DNA of 64,000 nt from Channallabes apus (taxonomy: Eukaryota; Chordata; Actinopteri; Siluriformes; Clariidae): NCBI GenBank assembly GCA_030522415.1, contig CM060118.1, forward strand, positions 18,533,151 through 18,597,150, read 5' to 3'. This document shows, one piece after another, positions 1 to 20,998 of the stretch. The notes under the pieces are model-generated. The model was given only the letters and a program-made list of their open reading frames with translations. It was not told the origin of the DNA and did no database searches. The stretch's first letter is position 1; every line of letters begins with the position of its first letter. The position numbers were made by a program, and so were the translations under genes.

Positions 1-239
1 TTGTAATGATCTAAAATAATGGTTGTATGTACAGTAAGAAGAAATTAAAGGAAAAACATGGACAAATAAGAAAAAAGTGAAAAAATGAAGTGAGAAGAAA
101 CTATCTAGACAATCAAAAAAATAAATGTGAGAAAATAAGAGAAAATTATTTTTATTGAGCGGATCATGAGAGAACAAAATATAAAATAGATTATACAAAA
201 ACGCTATCTTGTTTAGGTGACTCACAAATGTCAATATGT

Positions 240-830
240 GAAAAGATGTTCAGAGGATTCAACTATGAGTAACATGTTTCATGTTGATAAGCCTAGAATT
301 GATCATTTTGAAATAACCCCAGATCATAACACTGCCTCCAGAGGCTTTTACAGTGCTCAATATGCATGATGATTGTATCTCTTCATCTGCTTTCCTTCTT
401 ACCCCAACACACCCATCACTGTGAAATTAAGTAAATCTGGACTCATTCAATCACATTACCATTCGCCATTGCCCCAAAGTCCAATCTTTTTTGCTCTCTA
501 GCAAAGTGAAGTCTTTATTTCCAGTTAGTCGCATTAGCAAGTGGTTTTCTTATGGACACAAATCTGTTTAGGCCTAATCCTGTAAGTTCTTTTCCCACTG
601 TGCATGTAAAACTGCTTTCACCATTAGCAAAGCTGCGATTTCCACTGTCACCTTATTATCATGCAACTTCACCAAGTGTTTAAGTGATCTTCAATCACAG
701 TTCATTTATGACTTTTTCCAACCACATTTTCATGAAATTGAAGGTTCAGCATTATCCTAGCAGGTTTTAATAATGCATTGGACAGTTAGTATTGGACGTT
801 TTTTTTCTTGCTTGATTCAAGACACTAATT
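240..830 (-). mobile_element. Tc1-like transposase remnant in an AGA-like intron
   Basis: On the minus strand, degenerate reading frames carry Tc1 transposase hallmarks: SGGSVMIWGYF near 290-340, preceded by a WxLGQW...NES-like stretch near 440-500 that corresponds to the first catalytic Asp region. Frames are broken by stops and shifts, so it is dead. No clean terminal repeats were found. Confidence 0.6.
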
Positions 831-898
831 TGACCATTCTGAAAGTGTCACTTTTTGTCTGTCCAGGCAGACTAATTTTGTTCTAATAAATTGTTCAG

Positions 899-2553
899 GT
901 GTTTCTACATCAGGAAAACCCTTCAAGGCTTCAGGGCGAGTGGGAGACTCTCCTCTTCCTGGGTGTGGCCTATATGCTGACCACACAGTAAGCTTTTTAT
1001 TTTTAACTAACATACACTAGTAAGCTAGTTAAATATTTGCTTGTGTTAGTATTAGTATCTATATTACATCCATATAGTTTAATACAGTTTGAGAATTAGA
1101 TAACAGTTGAATGTACTCTGTAATTGTGACTTTAAGGCTTGTTTCTGTGTTTAGGTGGGTGCTGCAGCAGGTTAGTGCTCTGTAATACTTTAATTTAATT
1201 TTTCAGCATTTTTGTCTCTGTATTGTACATTGTATTTTTTATATGTTTGTCTATCCCAGCATCAGGTGATGGGGACAAAATAATGTGCTACTGTCCTAGC
1301 TTTCAAATTGTACAGTTGATGAGACAGGTACTGTATGTAATTTGTGCTTTAAAATAAGTATTATAAGCAATTACTGTAATAATTGTAATTCCATTTTAGT
1401 ACATACAATATACAACAGGACTGTAAAGTACAAGGTTTAAAGTATCCATTTTTTAAATGCAAATTTAATGTCTACTGTGTATCAGTAATAAGATAAGAAA
1501 TTTTATGCATTTGTTTTGGTTATTTTAATGTTGATCATTAGTTTGACATTAGACTTTGCATGACATTATTTTGCCATCTTCATTTTGCCTAAATCTTTTA
1601 GTTAGAATTTTGCACAATAATGTATCTGAATATAATGGATTTATTCTAAACCTTTACGGCTTTCACATACAGATAAACTGCATATTAATGTATAAAAGCA
1701 AAAGGAAATACTATTGTGTGATATGTGAATCCACAATGTGTGATACAGATATAGAATATTATTGTTATTCTGATCTGTCTGCACTGTCTAAAATGTGTAG
1801 AATCTGCCAAATGTCAACCTGCCTTTTTTATTTGCCTACAAGGGTCTGTCTCCAAAAGAAGCCTGTTGTTCTGTCCTTGCCGATATAAAGAAAAGAACAG
1901 GAGAAGATAAATGCTTTGAGATTGCACTTATTGCCTTAAATCTGAAGGTAAATTATATATTTCTGAAGGAATTATATATTTCCTGGCAAAGTCTGCTTCA
2001 TAATTTGGCACAATTTGTATGTTTAAAGGAATGATTAATGTACAGCTTATTAATATAAGCAAATTGCAAACACATGGACATACGTACTTCCATCGGTCTT
2101 ACTATAGTATGTATACTGCATACTACACAGCGAAAAAATATACATACAGAGTAATCCAAAAATGTATAAGCCAAAAAAATCGTATGATGTAAATTATACT
2201 ACTATAATATGAATAATATTATCATAATAATATCATATTATTATCATAATAATATCATATTATTATCATATTATCATACTGTATATATAAATATATAACA
2301 TAGCAATAAATTTAGTATTAAAATATTTATACAAATTTGTCTTTTTCTGATATATAGGGGATTGTTATTGCTTGTCCACATAATTTGTCATATTTTTAAA
2401 AGCCACGTTAAAGTATCTTCAAGGTGATCTGTAAATTTTTAACCTTAAGGCTGGTTCTTTCAGGGAGAAGTTGGTGCAGCTTCCTCAGTGGAATTCCCAT
2501 ATACTTTCTGGAACCAGGGAATGGATTCAGTGGAAAAGCATGTCCTCTCTTAA
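899..2553 (+). CDS. Glycosylasparaginase (AGA)-like, 3' exons only
   Basis: Partial gene; exons 899-987, 1155-1170, 1260-1327, 1843-1947 and 2464-2553 (TAA 2551-2553) join in one frame with GT-AG borders, giving 121 residues plus a split first codon. The family are N-terminal-nucleophile hydrolases of the lysosome that cut the GlcNAc-asparagine bond of glycoproteins. Seen here is most of the beta chain: a GVSTSG loop (human Thr224 equivalent), GRVGDSP with the substrate-binding Arg and Asp (human R234, D237), then GAAAASGDGD and the C-terminal GEVGAASS motif. The nucleophile exon (TIGMV in the family) is not found in bases 1-898 and should lie to the left. Human Thr257 is Ser here. The C-terminus is short, ending KHVLS. 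It could be the true aga orthologue or a fish AGA-like paralogue; family assignment is firm, orthology is not. Confidence 0.85.
1155..1170 (+). other. 16-nt microexon of the AGA-like gene
   Basis: The bases encode V-G-A-A-A plus the first base of a split Ala codon. They are bounded by ttag and gttag. Without this exon the frame between the DHT end of the preceding exon and ASGDGD of the next would break; with it the spacing equals that of the human family motif ADDTAGAAAATGNGD. Confidence 0.75.
2195..2280. repeat. AT-rich tandem repeat
   Basis: Repeats of a 15-20 base unit built from catattattat and cataataatat, in the last AGA-like intron. Confidence 0.7.
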
Positions 2554-2557
2554 TAAA
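2552..2557 (+). terminator. Poly(A) signal overlapping the AGA-like stop codon
   Basis: An AATAAA hexamer overlaps the last two bases of the TAA stop. If used, the 3' UTR would be only about 20 bases; other A/T-rich hexamers follow, so which is used is unknown. Confidence 0.3.
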
Positions 2558-2811
2558 TTTCGCTTTCTTCTCAACAGTATAAATGTTCAAATATACATTT
2601 TCAAGAGATACAAATCTTGTATTAAATTGTTTTGTACATCAATATAAATTATAGAACGGTAATCTGTATGCATAATTATTTGTGTACTGAAGTATTTAAA
2701 AATGGATTTTATTGAATAATTCTCATGTTTTAGGTTAATTTTATTGCAGAAATTGCATGTATTTTTTTTATTCTTGTCTTTAAATTTGTACAATTAGAAT
2801 GAATATATCCT

Positions 2812-2872
2812 GGAAAGACTCCCCCTGGGATAGGCTCCAGGCTTCCCAAGACCCTGTACCGCCAAGGTTCTC
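2812..2872 (+). repeat. SINE 3'-end fragment
   Basis: Contains the segment cctgggataggctccagg followed by gaccctgta, the same 3' part seen in the longer SINE copies at 55.0 and 59.7 kb. Confidence 0.6.
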
Positions 2873-3930
2873 ATATTTGATATTCCTCATGTGATTTCTA
2901 TTCAAGGTCAGAGATCTGGATCAATTGGTTATAAGCAAATAGATTGCTTATAACTTACAGTCTGAGACAAAATACATTTAAGCCTAGTGGAAAAACAAAT
3001 GCCACTGTTTGATTGCAAACAGATGCTTAAAAGAAAGCAATTCTAACATAAAAAGCAACCTGCATTCGAGTGTCAAAGGTTCAAAATACGCCCAAGTTAG
3101 TGCAAAAGAAATGGCACTGTTTCCTGCAAATTTGTTGCTTGTGAACCTGAGCAGCTCCAACTTTTTTAAGTTTACAGGTGAATAGTGTAGTAGAAAAATC
3201 TTCTTTTAACTGATGTTCATGCCTAAACAAACTTAATAAGCGAAGTGTATTTGTTTTCATGCCTGAATAAACAGTTTAAACATTAAAAGGACAACACAAG
3301 ACACTGTAATATCAAAACGATTTAGACGTAAGTTACATGCTGCCCGAGGGGGTCGTTTGCTTGTTGCATCTAAAATGAGTGGAAAATGCCAGCCATTATT
3401 TGTGGACAAATGAGAAATAAGCCATGTTTGGGTACACCCCATCTTTCAGGCATGAGGAAAACACAGAATTTCACCAGCTGATCCAGGAGGACAGAAAGAG
3501 CCCTTGTCCTCTGTGACATACTCTGACATACTCTGACACTTGATCTGTGTGATGGTAAACACTATAAGCTCACCTGCTGTCATTGTTGCATGACAAGAAC
3601 GTTAAAGATGGAAAATATATACAGTCCAGATCTGAATCGAGAATTTGAGAAGCCCTGCTGTACAGTACAAGTAATAAAGAGAATGCATGAATGAATTAAT
3701 GAATTTAGAAATATATACAAATATATTTTTATTATTATATGCCACATTATTTTGTTTTTAAAGGTAATTTGCTGGTTGTAATGACAAGTGTCAAAAAGAG
3801 TTATAATTTGATTGATTTAATTTTAATAATAAAGGAATAACCTGTTTGATTCAGCTTCAGCATTTCTTAACACACACACACACACGCAGACTTATTGATC
3901 ACTGATTCATATTCACACCAGCCTCTGCCA
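2873..3930. other. AGA-like to rab1a intergenic stretch
   Basis: AT-rich sequence with no supported gene. It includes a short CA tract near 3870-3887 and no repeat family I can name with confidence. Confidence 0.5.
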
Positions 3931-3949
3931 CGTTTCACTAATGACGTAA

Positions 3950-4343
3950 TTTTTACCTCTTATGATAGAGGGCAGGATTGCAGTAGTAACGAGTGAGACG
4001 GCCCAACATCTATGAACTCATTACCGATGCTGTGCAGTATAGGGAATTGTAGTTTTTCGACCTATGGTTTTCCTGCCGTATACGTTTCGGTTCATGTAAA
4101 ACGGAACTACAACTTCCGGGAATCCGGCCCCGCTGTTTGTGACGCAGTGTGTTTGAAGAGCCGCTATTTCCTGGTTGAACAGTCAGCCATTTTGGGTTTC
4201 AAACGAGGAGCCTCTGGTCTGAGGGAGTAGCTAGCCGGAGAGTTACTTTTTTTAATCAGAGGAGATTTACAGTTTCTACTTCGTTCAAACCGACCGAAGT
4301 GTTATTTAAGAAGAGGAGTTACTTCCACAGTATCAAATCCACG
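3950..4343 (+). promoter_or_regulatory. rab1a: rab1a promoter and 5' UTR
   Basis: This stretch is richer in GC and CpG than its surroundings and ends at the rab1a start codon. It has two copies of the ZNF143/THAP11 (SBS) type motif. One is ACTACAATTCCC on the minus strand (4042-4053). The other is ACTACAACTTCCGGGAA on the plus strand (4106-4122), whose second half is also an ETS/GABPA core (CTTCCGG). Such sites are typical of TATA-less housekeeping promoters, which fits rab1a. The transcription start is not determinable, but likely lies between about 4125 and 4260. Confidence 0.7.
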
Positions 4344-13316
<8,973 letters not shown>

Positions 13317-14335
13317 GGTGCTCCTCTACAAAAAAAAGTCCCAGAATCCCAAGCAACAAGGCCCAACAATACAAGAGAAACAGAACTAGACCACTTATTT
13401 CCACAGAGACAAGGGTGAGATCAAGAGACAGGAACCAACTTAAGTTGCCTAAATTGTACTGTATGTAGCCGCACTACCAACAAAACCATAGAAGAACCTA
13501 CAACCTTCCTGGGTCCCCCCTTTTAAACATGCTAACAGGTCAGATATTTGGTAATGAATGGTCTGGGGCTGCATTGAGACAGCCCTACACTCAATCTTTT
13601 TCCCGTCCTCCACCAAAAACTCCCCAGACAGATTTCATTTTCACACAACTGTGTGTGTCTGTGTGCAGGTTTCTAAGGAATATTGTGTGTATTTCTCACT
13701 GCATTTCACTGCATTCCTGCTGCAGGGCTACTGTGGGCAAAATACAATGACTCCTCCTCCTTTCCTTTTTTTTTTTTTTGGTTTCTCATATTTTCTGTGT
13801 TGATTATTTTACTGTTAATATCAGCATGTGTAGGTTTTTGTCCCCATATACGGTGATTTGCCAATCTGCATTTTAACAAACTGCACAAGAGTGGCTGTCC
13901 AATGTCAAAAAGTCTAGTGAAATATATGTACATATACATTATGTATATATATGTAAGATCGAATTGCCAGTTCTGTAGAAATGAAGAAATTATCGAAGTA
14001 GTTTTACTTTTAAATCTTTTGTATTTACTTTGTGGCTGCAGACTTGTACTTTTGTTGCGCTACATGTAACATTTAACAAACAAGTAAAAATAAATATTGT
14101 ACCACCACACTGTACAATATCACATATGTTTGCAATTCTTGATACAACTTGTAGAGACCTTGTATGTGTTTTGATTATTTATTCAACATTCACATGGGGG
14201 GAAAATACTGTTCCTAATGTAATCTGAATAAGTTTCAAGTTAGCAGTTACTTGTGGAATATCTTGCAAGTGGCCCAACTGCATATACAACACTATGTTCT
14301 CATTTTTCATAATAAAGACAACTGAAGTTCACTTT
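13317..14335 (+). other. rab1a: rab1a 3' UTR
   Basis: About 1 kb of non-coding sequence from the stop to an AATAAA at 14311-14316. An earlier AATAAA lies near 14089-14094. The extent is inferred from the signals alone. Confidence 0.55.
14311..14316 (+). terminator. rab1a: Candidate rab1a poly(A) signal
   Basis: AATAAA about 1 kb after the stop, followed by a T/G-containing stretch. It is the last good hexamer before A-rich repeats. Confidence 0.5.
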
Positions 14336-14760
14336 GAACAAGTGTGTTAACAGTGTGGCATATAGTTTGTCGCCTGATGCTCAAGCATAAATTTTTGACC
14401 TTGCTAGATCCTAACTATTATGGTAGGCCTATACATTATATGTTTGATACCTGCCGCTTAGATTATCCCTGTTTTCTTACAATACTACTAAAAAAAAAAA
14501 AAAAAAAAGATTTGCAGTTATTATGGACGGTATATCATGTACTTTTTAAGACCAGAATATATATTCCAAGCAAGATGTGGTATTTAAAAATTCCTCAAAC
14601 TGTTTCAGTAGCAATTATTTTAACCTAAACCTAACTCTTCTATTGTGTGCATAAATTAAAAAAAAAAAAAAAAGTTGTCTTGGTGTAGTCAAATAATTTT
14701 ATAAATGGCAAATATATACTCTTATTTATAGAACACAGGGGACAAGATAGAGTTGTACAA
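14336..14760. other. Gap between rab1a and cep68 3' ends
   Basis: AT-rich, with A runs at 14490-14508 and 14658-14673. No gene is seen. The two genes converge here. Confidence 0.5.
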
Positions 14761-14762
14761 AG

Positions 14763-14768
14763 TTTATT
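14763..14768 (-). terminator. cep68: Candidate cep68 poly(A) signal
   Basis: TTTATT on the plus strand, that is AATAAA for the minus-strand cep68 transcript, about 970 bases after its stop. Placed by motif only. Confidence 0.3.
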
Positions 14769-15734
14769 CTCTTGTTGATAGAAAACTGCAAGCAAGATAA
14801 TTTTTACTTATTCAAAAAATAGTTTGATTCTTAAATGCAAGTATGGAGTGTCTGGAAAGTTTAATGTAGTCTTTCTAGAATACGCTATAATAACACACAA
14901 CATCAATAAGGACTTAGTTAATAGTGCTTATGAAGGTACACACTGCACCGTGGACAACAGTCTACTGTGTACCTTTTTGCTTCGATAGAAACTGAAGCTG
15001 CAGGGCTGGTATTGAGCTCTCATTAAACCTTAATGAATAGCCCTAATAACCTGAGATCCTGATGTGTACCAGGACAGAAGAGCACAATAAAGTATGTTCC
15101 AAAATAATTCACTCGTGACATTGATTGACCTTTTAGTAATATGAGAGCAATATACAGTACATGTCACGGAACATATTCAAAGCAAATGTGCAAAATGAAA
15201 AGTGCATCTGTGGTAACAGTTGACATACAATACAAGTGTGCTTAAAGTACATGATAGCTCTTTAAAATAAATGTTTAAAAATGTAATGCACAGACAACAA
15301 ACAACCATACATGAAATTATGGCCAGATGTGATACCATTAGGGATCTGTATTAAGCAAAACTATACAATAACTGAAGTGTTAAATACTTCAACAACTCAG
15401 AATCACTGCTTTGCTACAGCACCTGTACATAAAACGAGGGTCACATATTCAATGGTACTGATCCTGACTGCTGAATGACGTCTCTTCTGCAGGGCAAGAG
15501 AATGACGGTTTACAGTACAATGTGCCATTAAGCACAGGTCAAAAGACAAATTAACTTGGTAAATAGACTACACATAAATTAATACCCAATAACCATTCAA
15601 TATAAAAACATTTTAATAATATATTCAATACTAATGTCAATATTAACAATATTAGAGGGAAACATGTAAACACTGAACAAACATTTAAACATTTTGAGCT
15701 CCCGTCTGACTAAGAAATGTTTACGTAAACATTA

Positions 15735-18700
15735 CTAACCTGTGCTGTCCTGTGAGTTTGGTTCAGTGAGACAGTCCATGGTGGATAAAATCGAGGAGAA
15801 GAGATGCTCTGAATGAGTCTCCAGTGCATGAGACTGCCTCTCTATTAACGTCAGTGTCTCTTTCAGAACTTGATACCCATAGAAGAGAATATATAACAAT
15901 AAGTTATTTAAATGCACTGATAGTTACTGCAATAACATACTGTATATGTACATGTCGACATGATGATATGAAACGACAAGAGAAAGGAACAACAACAATA
16001 CAGCCTTTATGTCAGGCATGCATGGTAAATTATTCTCCAGCTAGACTGCTGTCACACATGACTGTGCTATTGGGTTACAGTGTACTATTTGTTTACAACT
16101 GCAGTGCTATAACCATATGCCAAACACGCAGAAAAGAAATTTGTTTTTGCTAAGTAAGGGATACAGTGCTTTAGTAGCACTTTGATCCTTCTGAACATTC
16201 AGTAACACAATGCAGCTCTTCTTTCCAGGGACTGGGGGAACAAACAGGACAAACAATTTGGAGAATTGAGTAATGACGTAGGGGCATGTTTTCCATTAGG
16301 ACATTTTAACACAGGGTCCACTAGGGGGCGTTATTAATAAAGAAGAACGCTGACTACATGACTTTACATGATTATTATTGAAAATTTTATATTATAAAAA
16401 CCTGCTTATAATCAGTGGCCTCAGGGAACACATTGCCCAGTAAAATTTTACATATTGTTACATATTTTACATACACTAGTATGATAATTCAATATGCAAC
16501 TTCTAAACAGAATAGATTCATAAATCTAACATTACTTCGGTAATGTATTGGTTAAAGTAGCTAATTTTATATCCAAAAAGATTATTCATGTCATATATTT
16601 GCTAGTTTACTAAAGTGAGTAATGTAAGTAAAGTCATATTCAATAATTGTGTTAACGTTTTAATTTATTTTTTATTTTTTCAGAACTGCACAATAGACTG
16701 TATAGACGTTTAATCTGCAATTCACAATTAAGGCATACTGTATCTGAGCTAGCAAATATACCTAAGGACATACACAAGGCAACAGAATTTTTTTTTAATT
16801 TTGTGAACAAATTGAAATGAAAAAGTGTAGCATATGACTAATTATAGTAGCTGAACAAAACAGACATAAAACATAGTTCAACATTTAGCACCTTAATACA
16901 TACAAATAAAAATGAATATTTATACATATTTATGCCACAAACAGAGATAACATCTATCATAAAGACTCACAGGGAGCAGCCGAGTTCATAGAGCACAAAA
17001 GCATCTCTCCAGTCTGGAGGATGGCTGCAGTAAGTGGCCTGTGGGTTTGGACTTCCTCCTGAAAACTCTTTAAATAATATACTGAGTGGTTCATTGATTC
17101 GTTCACAGTAAAATTACTTGTATTAAATGTTAGCAATAAATCATACAATATGAACATACACATATCTCATACAGTGCTCATAGTACTGACCTTATAGTCA
17201 GCCAGAGAGGCTTTAACACTCTCAATGTCCACTGAAGGAGGGGAAAGCAGATCCATCTTCTCCACCACCTGGTGCAACCATTGAATCAGTTTTTCTAAAT
17301 TTAAGCAGAAAGTCTAACAAAACACAATACATGTTACATTAACTTTGAAGTCACTGCCAGTTAATTCAGAACAACAGAAAGTTTAAACTCACTTGCAAGT
17401 GCTGCAAAAGGGAGTCCTGTGTCTCATTCGCCCCCTCAACAGTCTCTGTCTCCCTCTTAAACTCATACCAAGACATTCCACCTAGCTGATCCACAATGGC
17501 TTCCAAATCCCTCAGGTTATTTCTGGTTACCTGATTGCTGATTACCTGCACTCTATTATCCACTCCCTTGGTCTTTTCTACAAAAGGAACGTCTTCAGTA
17601 GACCCTTGCACACAAGAGACCTCAGTTGCCTGTTTCTCCACTTGTACTGGTGAAGATCTAACTGATGCACTGTCTTTCTGTAGAGACTCCCAGTCAGTGG
17701 TGATTGGCTGACTAATGTATATTGTAATGTCTTTTAGTTTCTGAGAAAGATCTTGAATCTCCTGTAGCTGCTCAGGCAAGTGGAGAAACTCCTCATCCCA
17801 CTCACCAAGTGACCCTGGATGGGGCAAGATGCTTGTGGACCTGATAAAGGTCGGAGGAGACCTGGATGTGGAAAAGATGCCACATTTCTTATAATGAAAG
17901 CTGTCTTTCCTCTCACAATCCAGACTTTCAATTGATAAACCCACCTGCTCCAGGGAGGAATTCATGCTTCTTGAAACCCTGAGGTCTGACGACCTGGAAT
18001 GTGCCAGATTCTTCAGATTCAGATTTTGAAATTCAAAAGTTTGACTAGAACCTGGCCCGGTTTTTCCCTTCCTCATTCCAGAAACAGGCTGGTTCAAGAA
18101 GGAAAGACTAGACGAGCTGAGAAAACTGTCCACTTCAATGCCAGAGTCTTGTAAAGGCTGACCAGTTCGTAAGATCTGTTCATTTGATCCCCAGGTATTT
18201 GTCATGTTGGGCCTTAGAGGGTATGTATAATCCAGGAGGGACTGATACTCCTTTTCAGGGTCCCAGCTTGGAGACTTGCGGTTTGGAGAGGGTGGTAATG
18301 TACTGGGGATAGCACAGGCCCAATAAGTGGTCTGATAGTGGGACATTCGTTTAGATTCAGATGAGTAGCTCTTGTTGTTATTCCGTGAACAGCCAGTGTT
18401 AAGAAGAGAGGGTCTTACTTGCTTGGATTCCCTTGTAGTTGCCCTTTGGGATGTTCGAGAGGTGTATGAATGAGGAATAATACGCTGGGTAGAAGTCAAT
18501 TTAGGGCTTAATGGGACTGTGAGGTCTAAATCATCTAAAAAGGAACTTGAAAGGCTCCTACTTTCAACTTTGTTTGCTGAAGGAACAGGGCAGAAATTAG
18601 GTTGCTCGTGAGAAGAACATAGCATAAGTTCTGACAAATTTAAAGAGGCACAAAGGTCTTCTCTGGTTGCTGAAAGAGGAGAAGCAATGATCCCTGGAAC

Positions 18701-19341
18701 ACTTGTGCTATCCAACAGGCTAGAATCCATCCTCTCATCCTGTGTTTCATGTTTGTCCACAGTGCTCATGTGAACCTGTGAAAATGCATAAAAGAAGGCT
18801 TTAATATATTGCTATGAAACTATAATTTACACAGAATTCCTATGCTACAGCACTCTAAGTCTATGTGAATGAGTATGTCATTTTTGTCCTCAGAGTTTAG
18901 TAACAATGTTTCTCTAATAATGCAAAGACCAAGTTGGTATTTTCTAGATATACACAATCAGACTATAATACATAGCAAATTAATAATCAACAGCAAATCC
19001 ACAAGCATTAGAACCTTTCAAAATCAAAGTTATAGCCTTTACCAACTTACCCTTTCTAAGTATTCATGTGTGGAAGGATTCTTCAAAATTGAAATCTGGT
19101 GCCCTGTTGAGATCAGTGGCTTTCGTGCAGTATACAAGTTCTTGCCTGTCATGTACCTAGAAGTAGGTGCCATGGTAACTGTTTTTTTGCTAGAACCGAT
19201 CTCTCCAGCAGAGTCCTTAGCCTCCTGGCCAAGGAGTGACCTTGATCTGTCACTGGCTTCCTGCGTGAGGTGTCTCGTGTAGCCAGTCCGAATAAATGTT
19301 GGGATTCTGCTTTTATGGCTCCCATAGTTCCTCTGCTCCAT
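15735..19341 (-). CDS. cep68: Centrosomal protein Cep68
   Basis: Five coding exons in transcript order: 19341-19051, 18775-17393, 17313-17191, 17067-16971 and 15868-15735, joining in frame to about 675 aa (human 757). Cep68 is a centrosome-linker protein that keeps the two centrioles tethered until mitosis. The clearest match to human is at residues 248-287: YWAC, then LPPSP, then KEYQSLLDYTYPLRP, followed by LQDSGIEVDSF. The C-terminus is the conserved helical region: TFCLNLEKLIQWL (559 on), QTGEMLLCSM, and ERQSHALETHSEHLFSSIL. The rest is Ser-rich and disordered-looking. The start is the ATG at 19341 in an exon opened by an acceptor at 19403; a 5' UTR intron should lead to the promoter near 22.6 kb. 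The last exon ends at TAG 15735-15737, but a donor-like gttagt sits on it, so a further exon is possible. Confidence 0.92.
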
Positions 19342-19402
19342 CTGAGACAAGGTGTCTGATAAAACTTTTCAATTTCCCATTTTTCTCAGCAAGATGGATG
19401 AA
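19342..19402 (-). other. cep68: cep68 5' UTR part of the first coding exon
   Basis: The minus-strand acceptor tttcacag ends at 19403. The leader holds an upstream ATG whose frame closes after three codons (ATG GGA AAT TGA), a minimal upstream frame that could lower translation. Confidence 0.5.
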
Positions 19403-19489
19403 CTGTGAAAATAAGGTGATCAAAAGTAAGGAGTCAGCATCACATGTAAGATAACTACACAGAAGTAAATAAACAACTGTAGTGTTACG

Positions 19490-19780
19490 GGTGGACTGGA
19501 GCCTATCTCATAGAACCTAAGGCACAAAGCAGGATAGACCTTGGATGGGGTGCCAGTCCAATGCAAGGCACAAGCACTTTGCTAAATATGTATACACTAT
19601 AAGCCATTTGGAAATGTCAATTAACATAGACTGTATTTTGACTGTGGCAATAAACCAGAGGAAACCCACCAAGGACAGTGAGAACACACAAACTCATGTA
19701 CATAGAACAGAGGCTAGATTCAAACCCTCTGGAGGTGTGGGACAACAGTGCTAATCACTAAATCATGTGCCATCAAACCC
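19490..19780 (-). mobile_element. SINE copy, degenerate, in the cep68 5' UTR intron
   Basis: Minus-strand body and head match the copy at 7.8-8.1 kb: ggaggtgtgggacaacagtg and ctaatcactaaatcatgtg at the head, ggatggggtgccagtccaa in the body. Confidence 0.7.
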
Positions 19781-20756
19781 CAGGGTTTTATGATAAAAAT
19801 TTATACACCATAATGTGTTACAATTTTGCAACTACCATTTGTTTTCTTCTTTTCAGATTCATTAAGCAGGCCAAGTAAAAGTTTAAAGAAATTTCTGATT
19901 TTAAATCAGATCAGATTGTTGTTCAATACAAACATATCCAGTCTCATAGACAACCATTTTCTTGAATCTTTAAATCCCCCTTTCTACCGGAAACAGAATT
20001 ATAGTTCAGTTTAAAGAAATGGGTAAATCATGCCATGAACAGCATGGGCCTTCTGAAAGATGTCTTCTTGCTGTTTGTAGGCCTGTTAAGAACAGTCCTT
20101 TTATTCTATGCCTATGCAGACTGTTGCTTTTAAAGGCTGCTAAACGGCTAGTCAATAAAGTATTAATAACATAATTAATAGCTAAACTTTACTTTACTTT
20201 ACTAATGGGGGTCTATTTACTTCTTGCATGTCTCTGTATATGCTTTATAATTACCATTATGCAAAATCACATAGTGAACATATAAATCCACACAACATTG
20301 CATGTGAAAAGCAAAATAAGCTCAGGTTAAAGTAATGATGAGGCTGATACTTGATATGGCTCAGTAATGAGTACATGCTCAGACTTGCCTGCTATTTAAG
20401 ATTAAATTTGTTCTTTGTACACTGCCACAATCTGCAAATAATGTTCCAGGAAAGTAATGTAGAACCTGATGTGGACAAAAGCATCAGCCTACATTTACAT
20501 AATCTACATAATTTAATATGAAGAAATAGTATCTAAAGGATCAGCCTTCATATATCTATCAAAAAGATCAGTACAATAATATCACTATTATTATCTCTAC
20601 CTCTTCTCAGTGTAATTTTAGACTACTCTTGCCATTTTCCTCCTAGCTTGGTTCAGTGATTTCAGGCACTTCTGGTTTCCATGGTGAATGACAGGATGGC
20701 TTGGCTAAAAAGCTGCTCACATGCTGAGTGCAACACATTGCTTTAAGGTACAATGT

Positions 20757-20998
20757 GCAAATGCTGTGCAAAAGTGTTGAGCCACTCCTCTTTCTTCATA
20801 TTAAAGTATGTAGAGTAAGTTAAAGAAATGGGAACAAATGTTTTACTGACAGGCTATAAAGTGCCCAGAGATACAAATTCAAAATTAATTGTTTATGTAA
20901 CTGAGTTATGTAACTCAGCAGCAACCACATTTCCCCTCTCATCTGTACCAATCACTCAGTAATCAGCATTCATCAAGTCTTTTGCACAGTGCTGTACA
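20757..20998. mobile_element. MITE with inverted CTGTGCAAAAGT ends
   Basis: The left end has gctgtgcaaaagtgttga and the right end has tcttttgcacagtgctg, inverted copies about 240 bp apart with no coding sequence between. It looks like a Tc1-derived miniature element. Confidence 0.6.

Noticed and set aside
19039..19350. Separate small gene of 103 residues with a TTG start
   Set aside because: It is the first coding exon of cep68; the true ATG is at 19341 and the frame runs through the splice donor at 19050.
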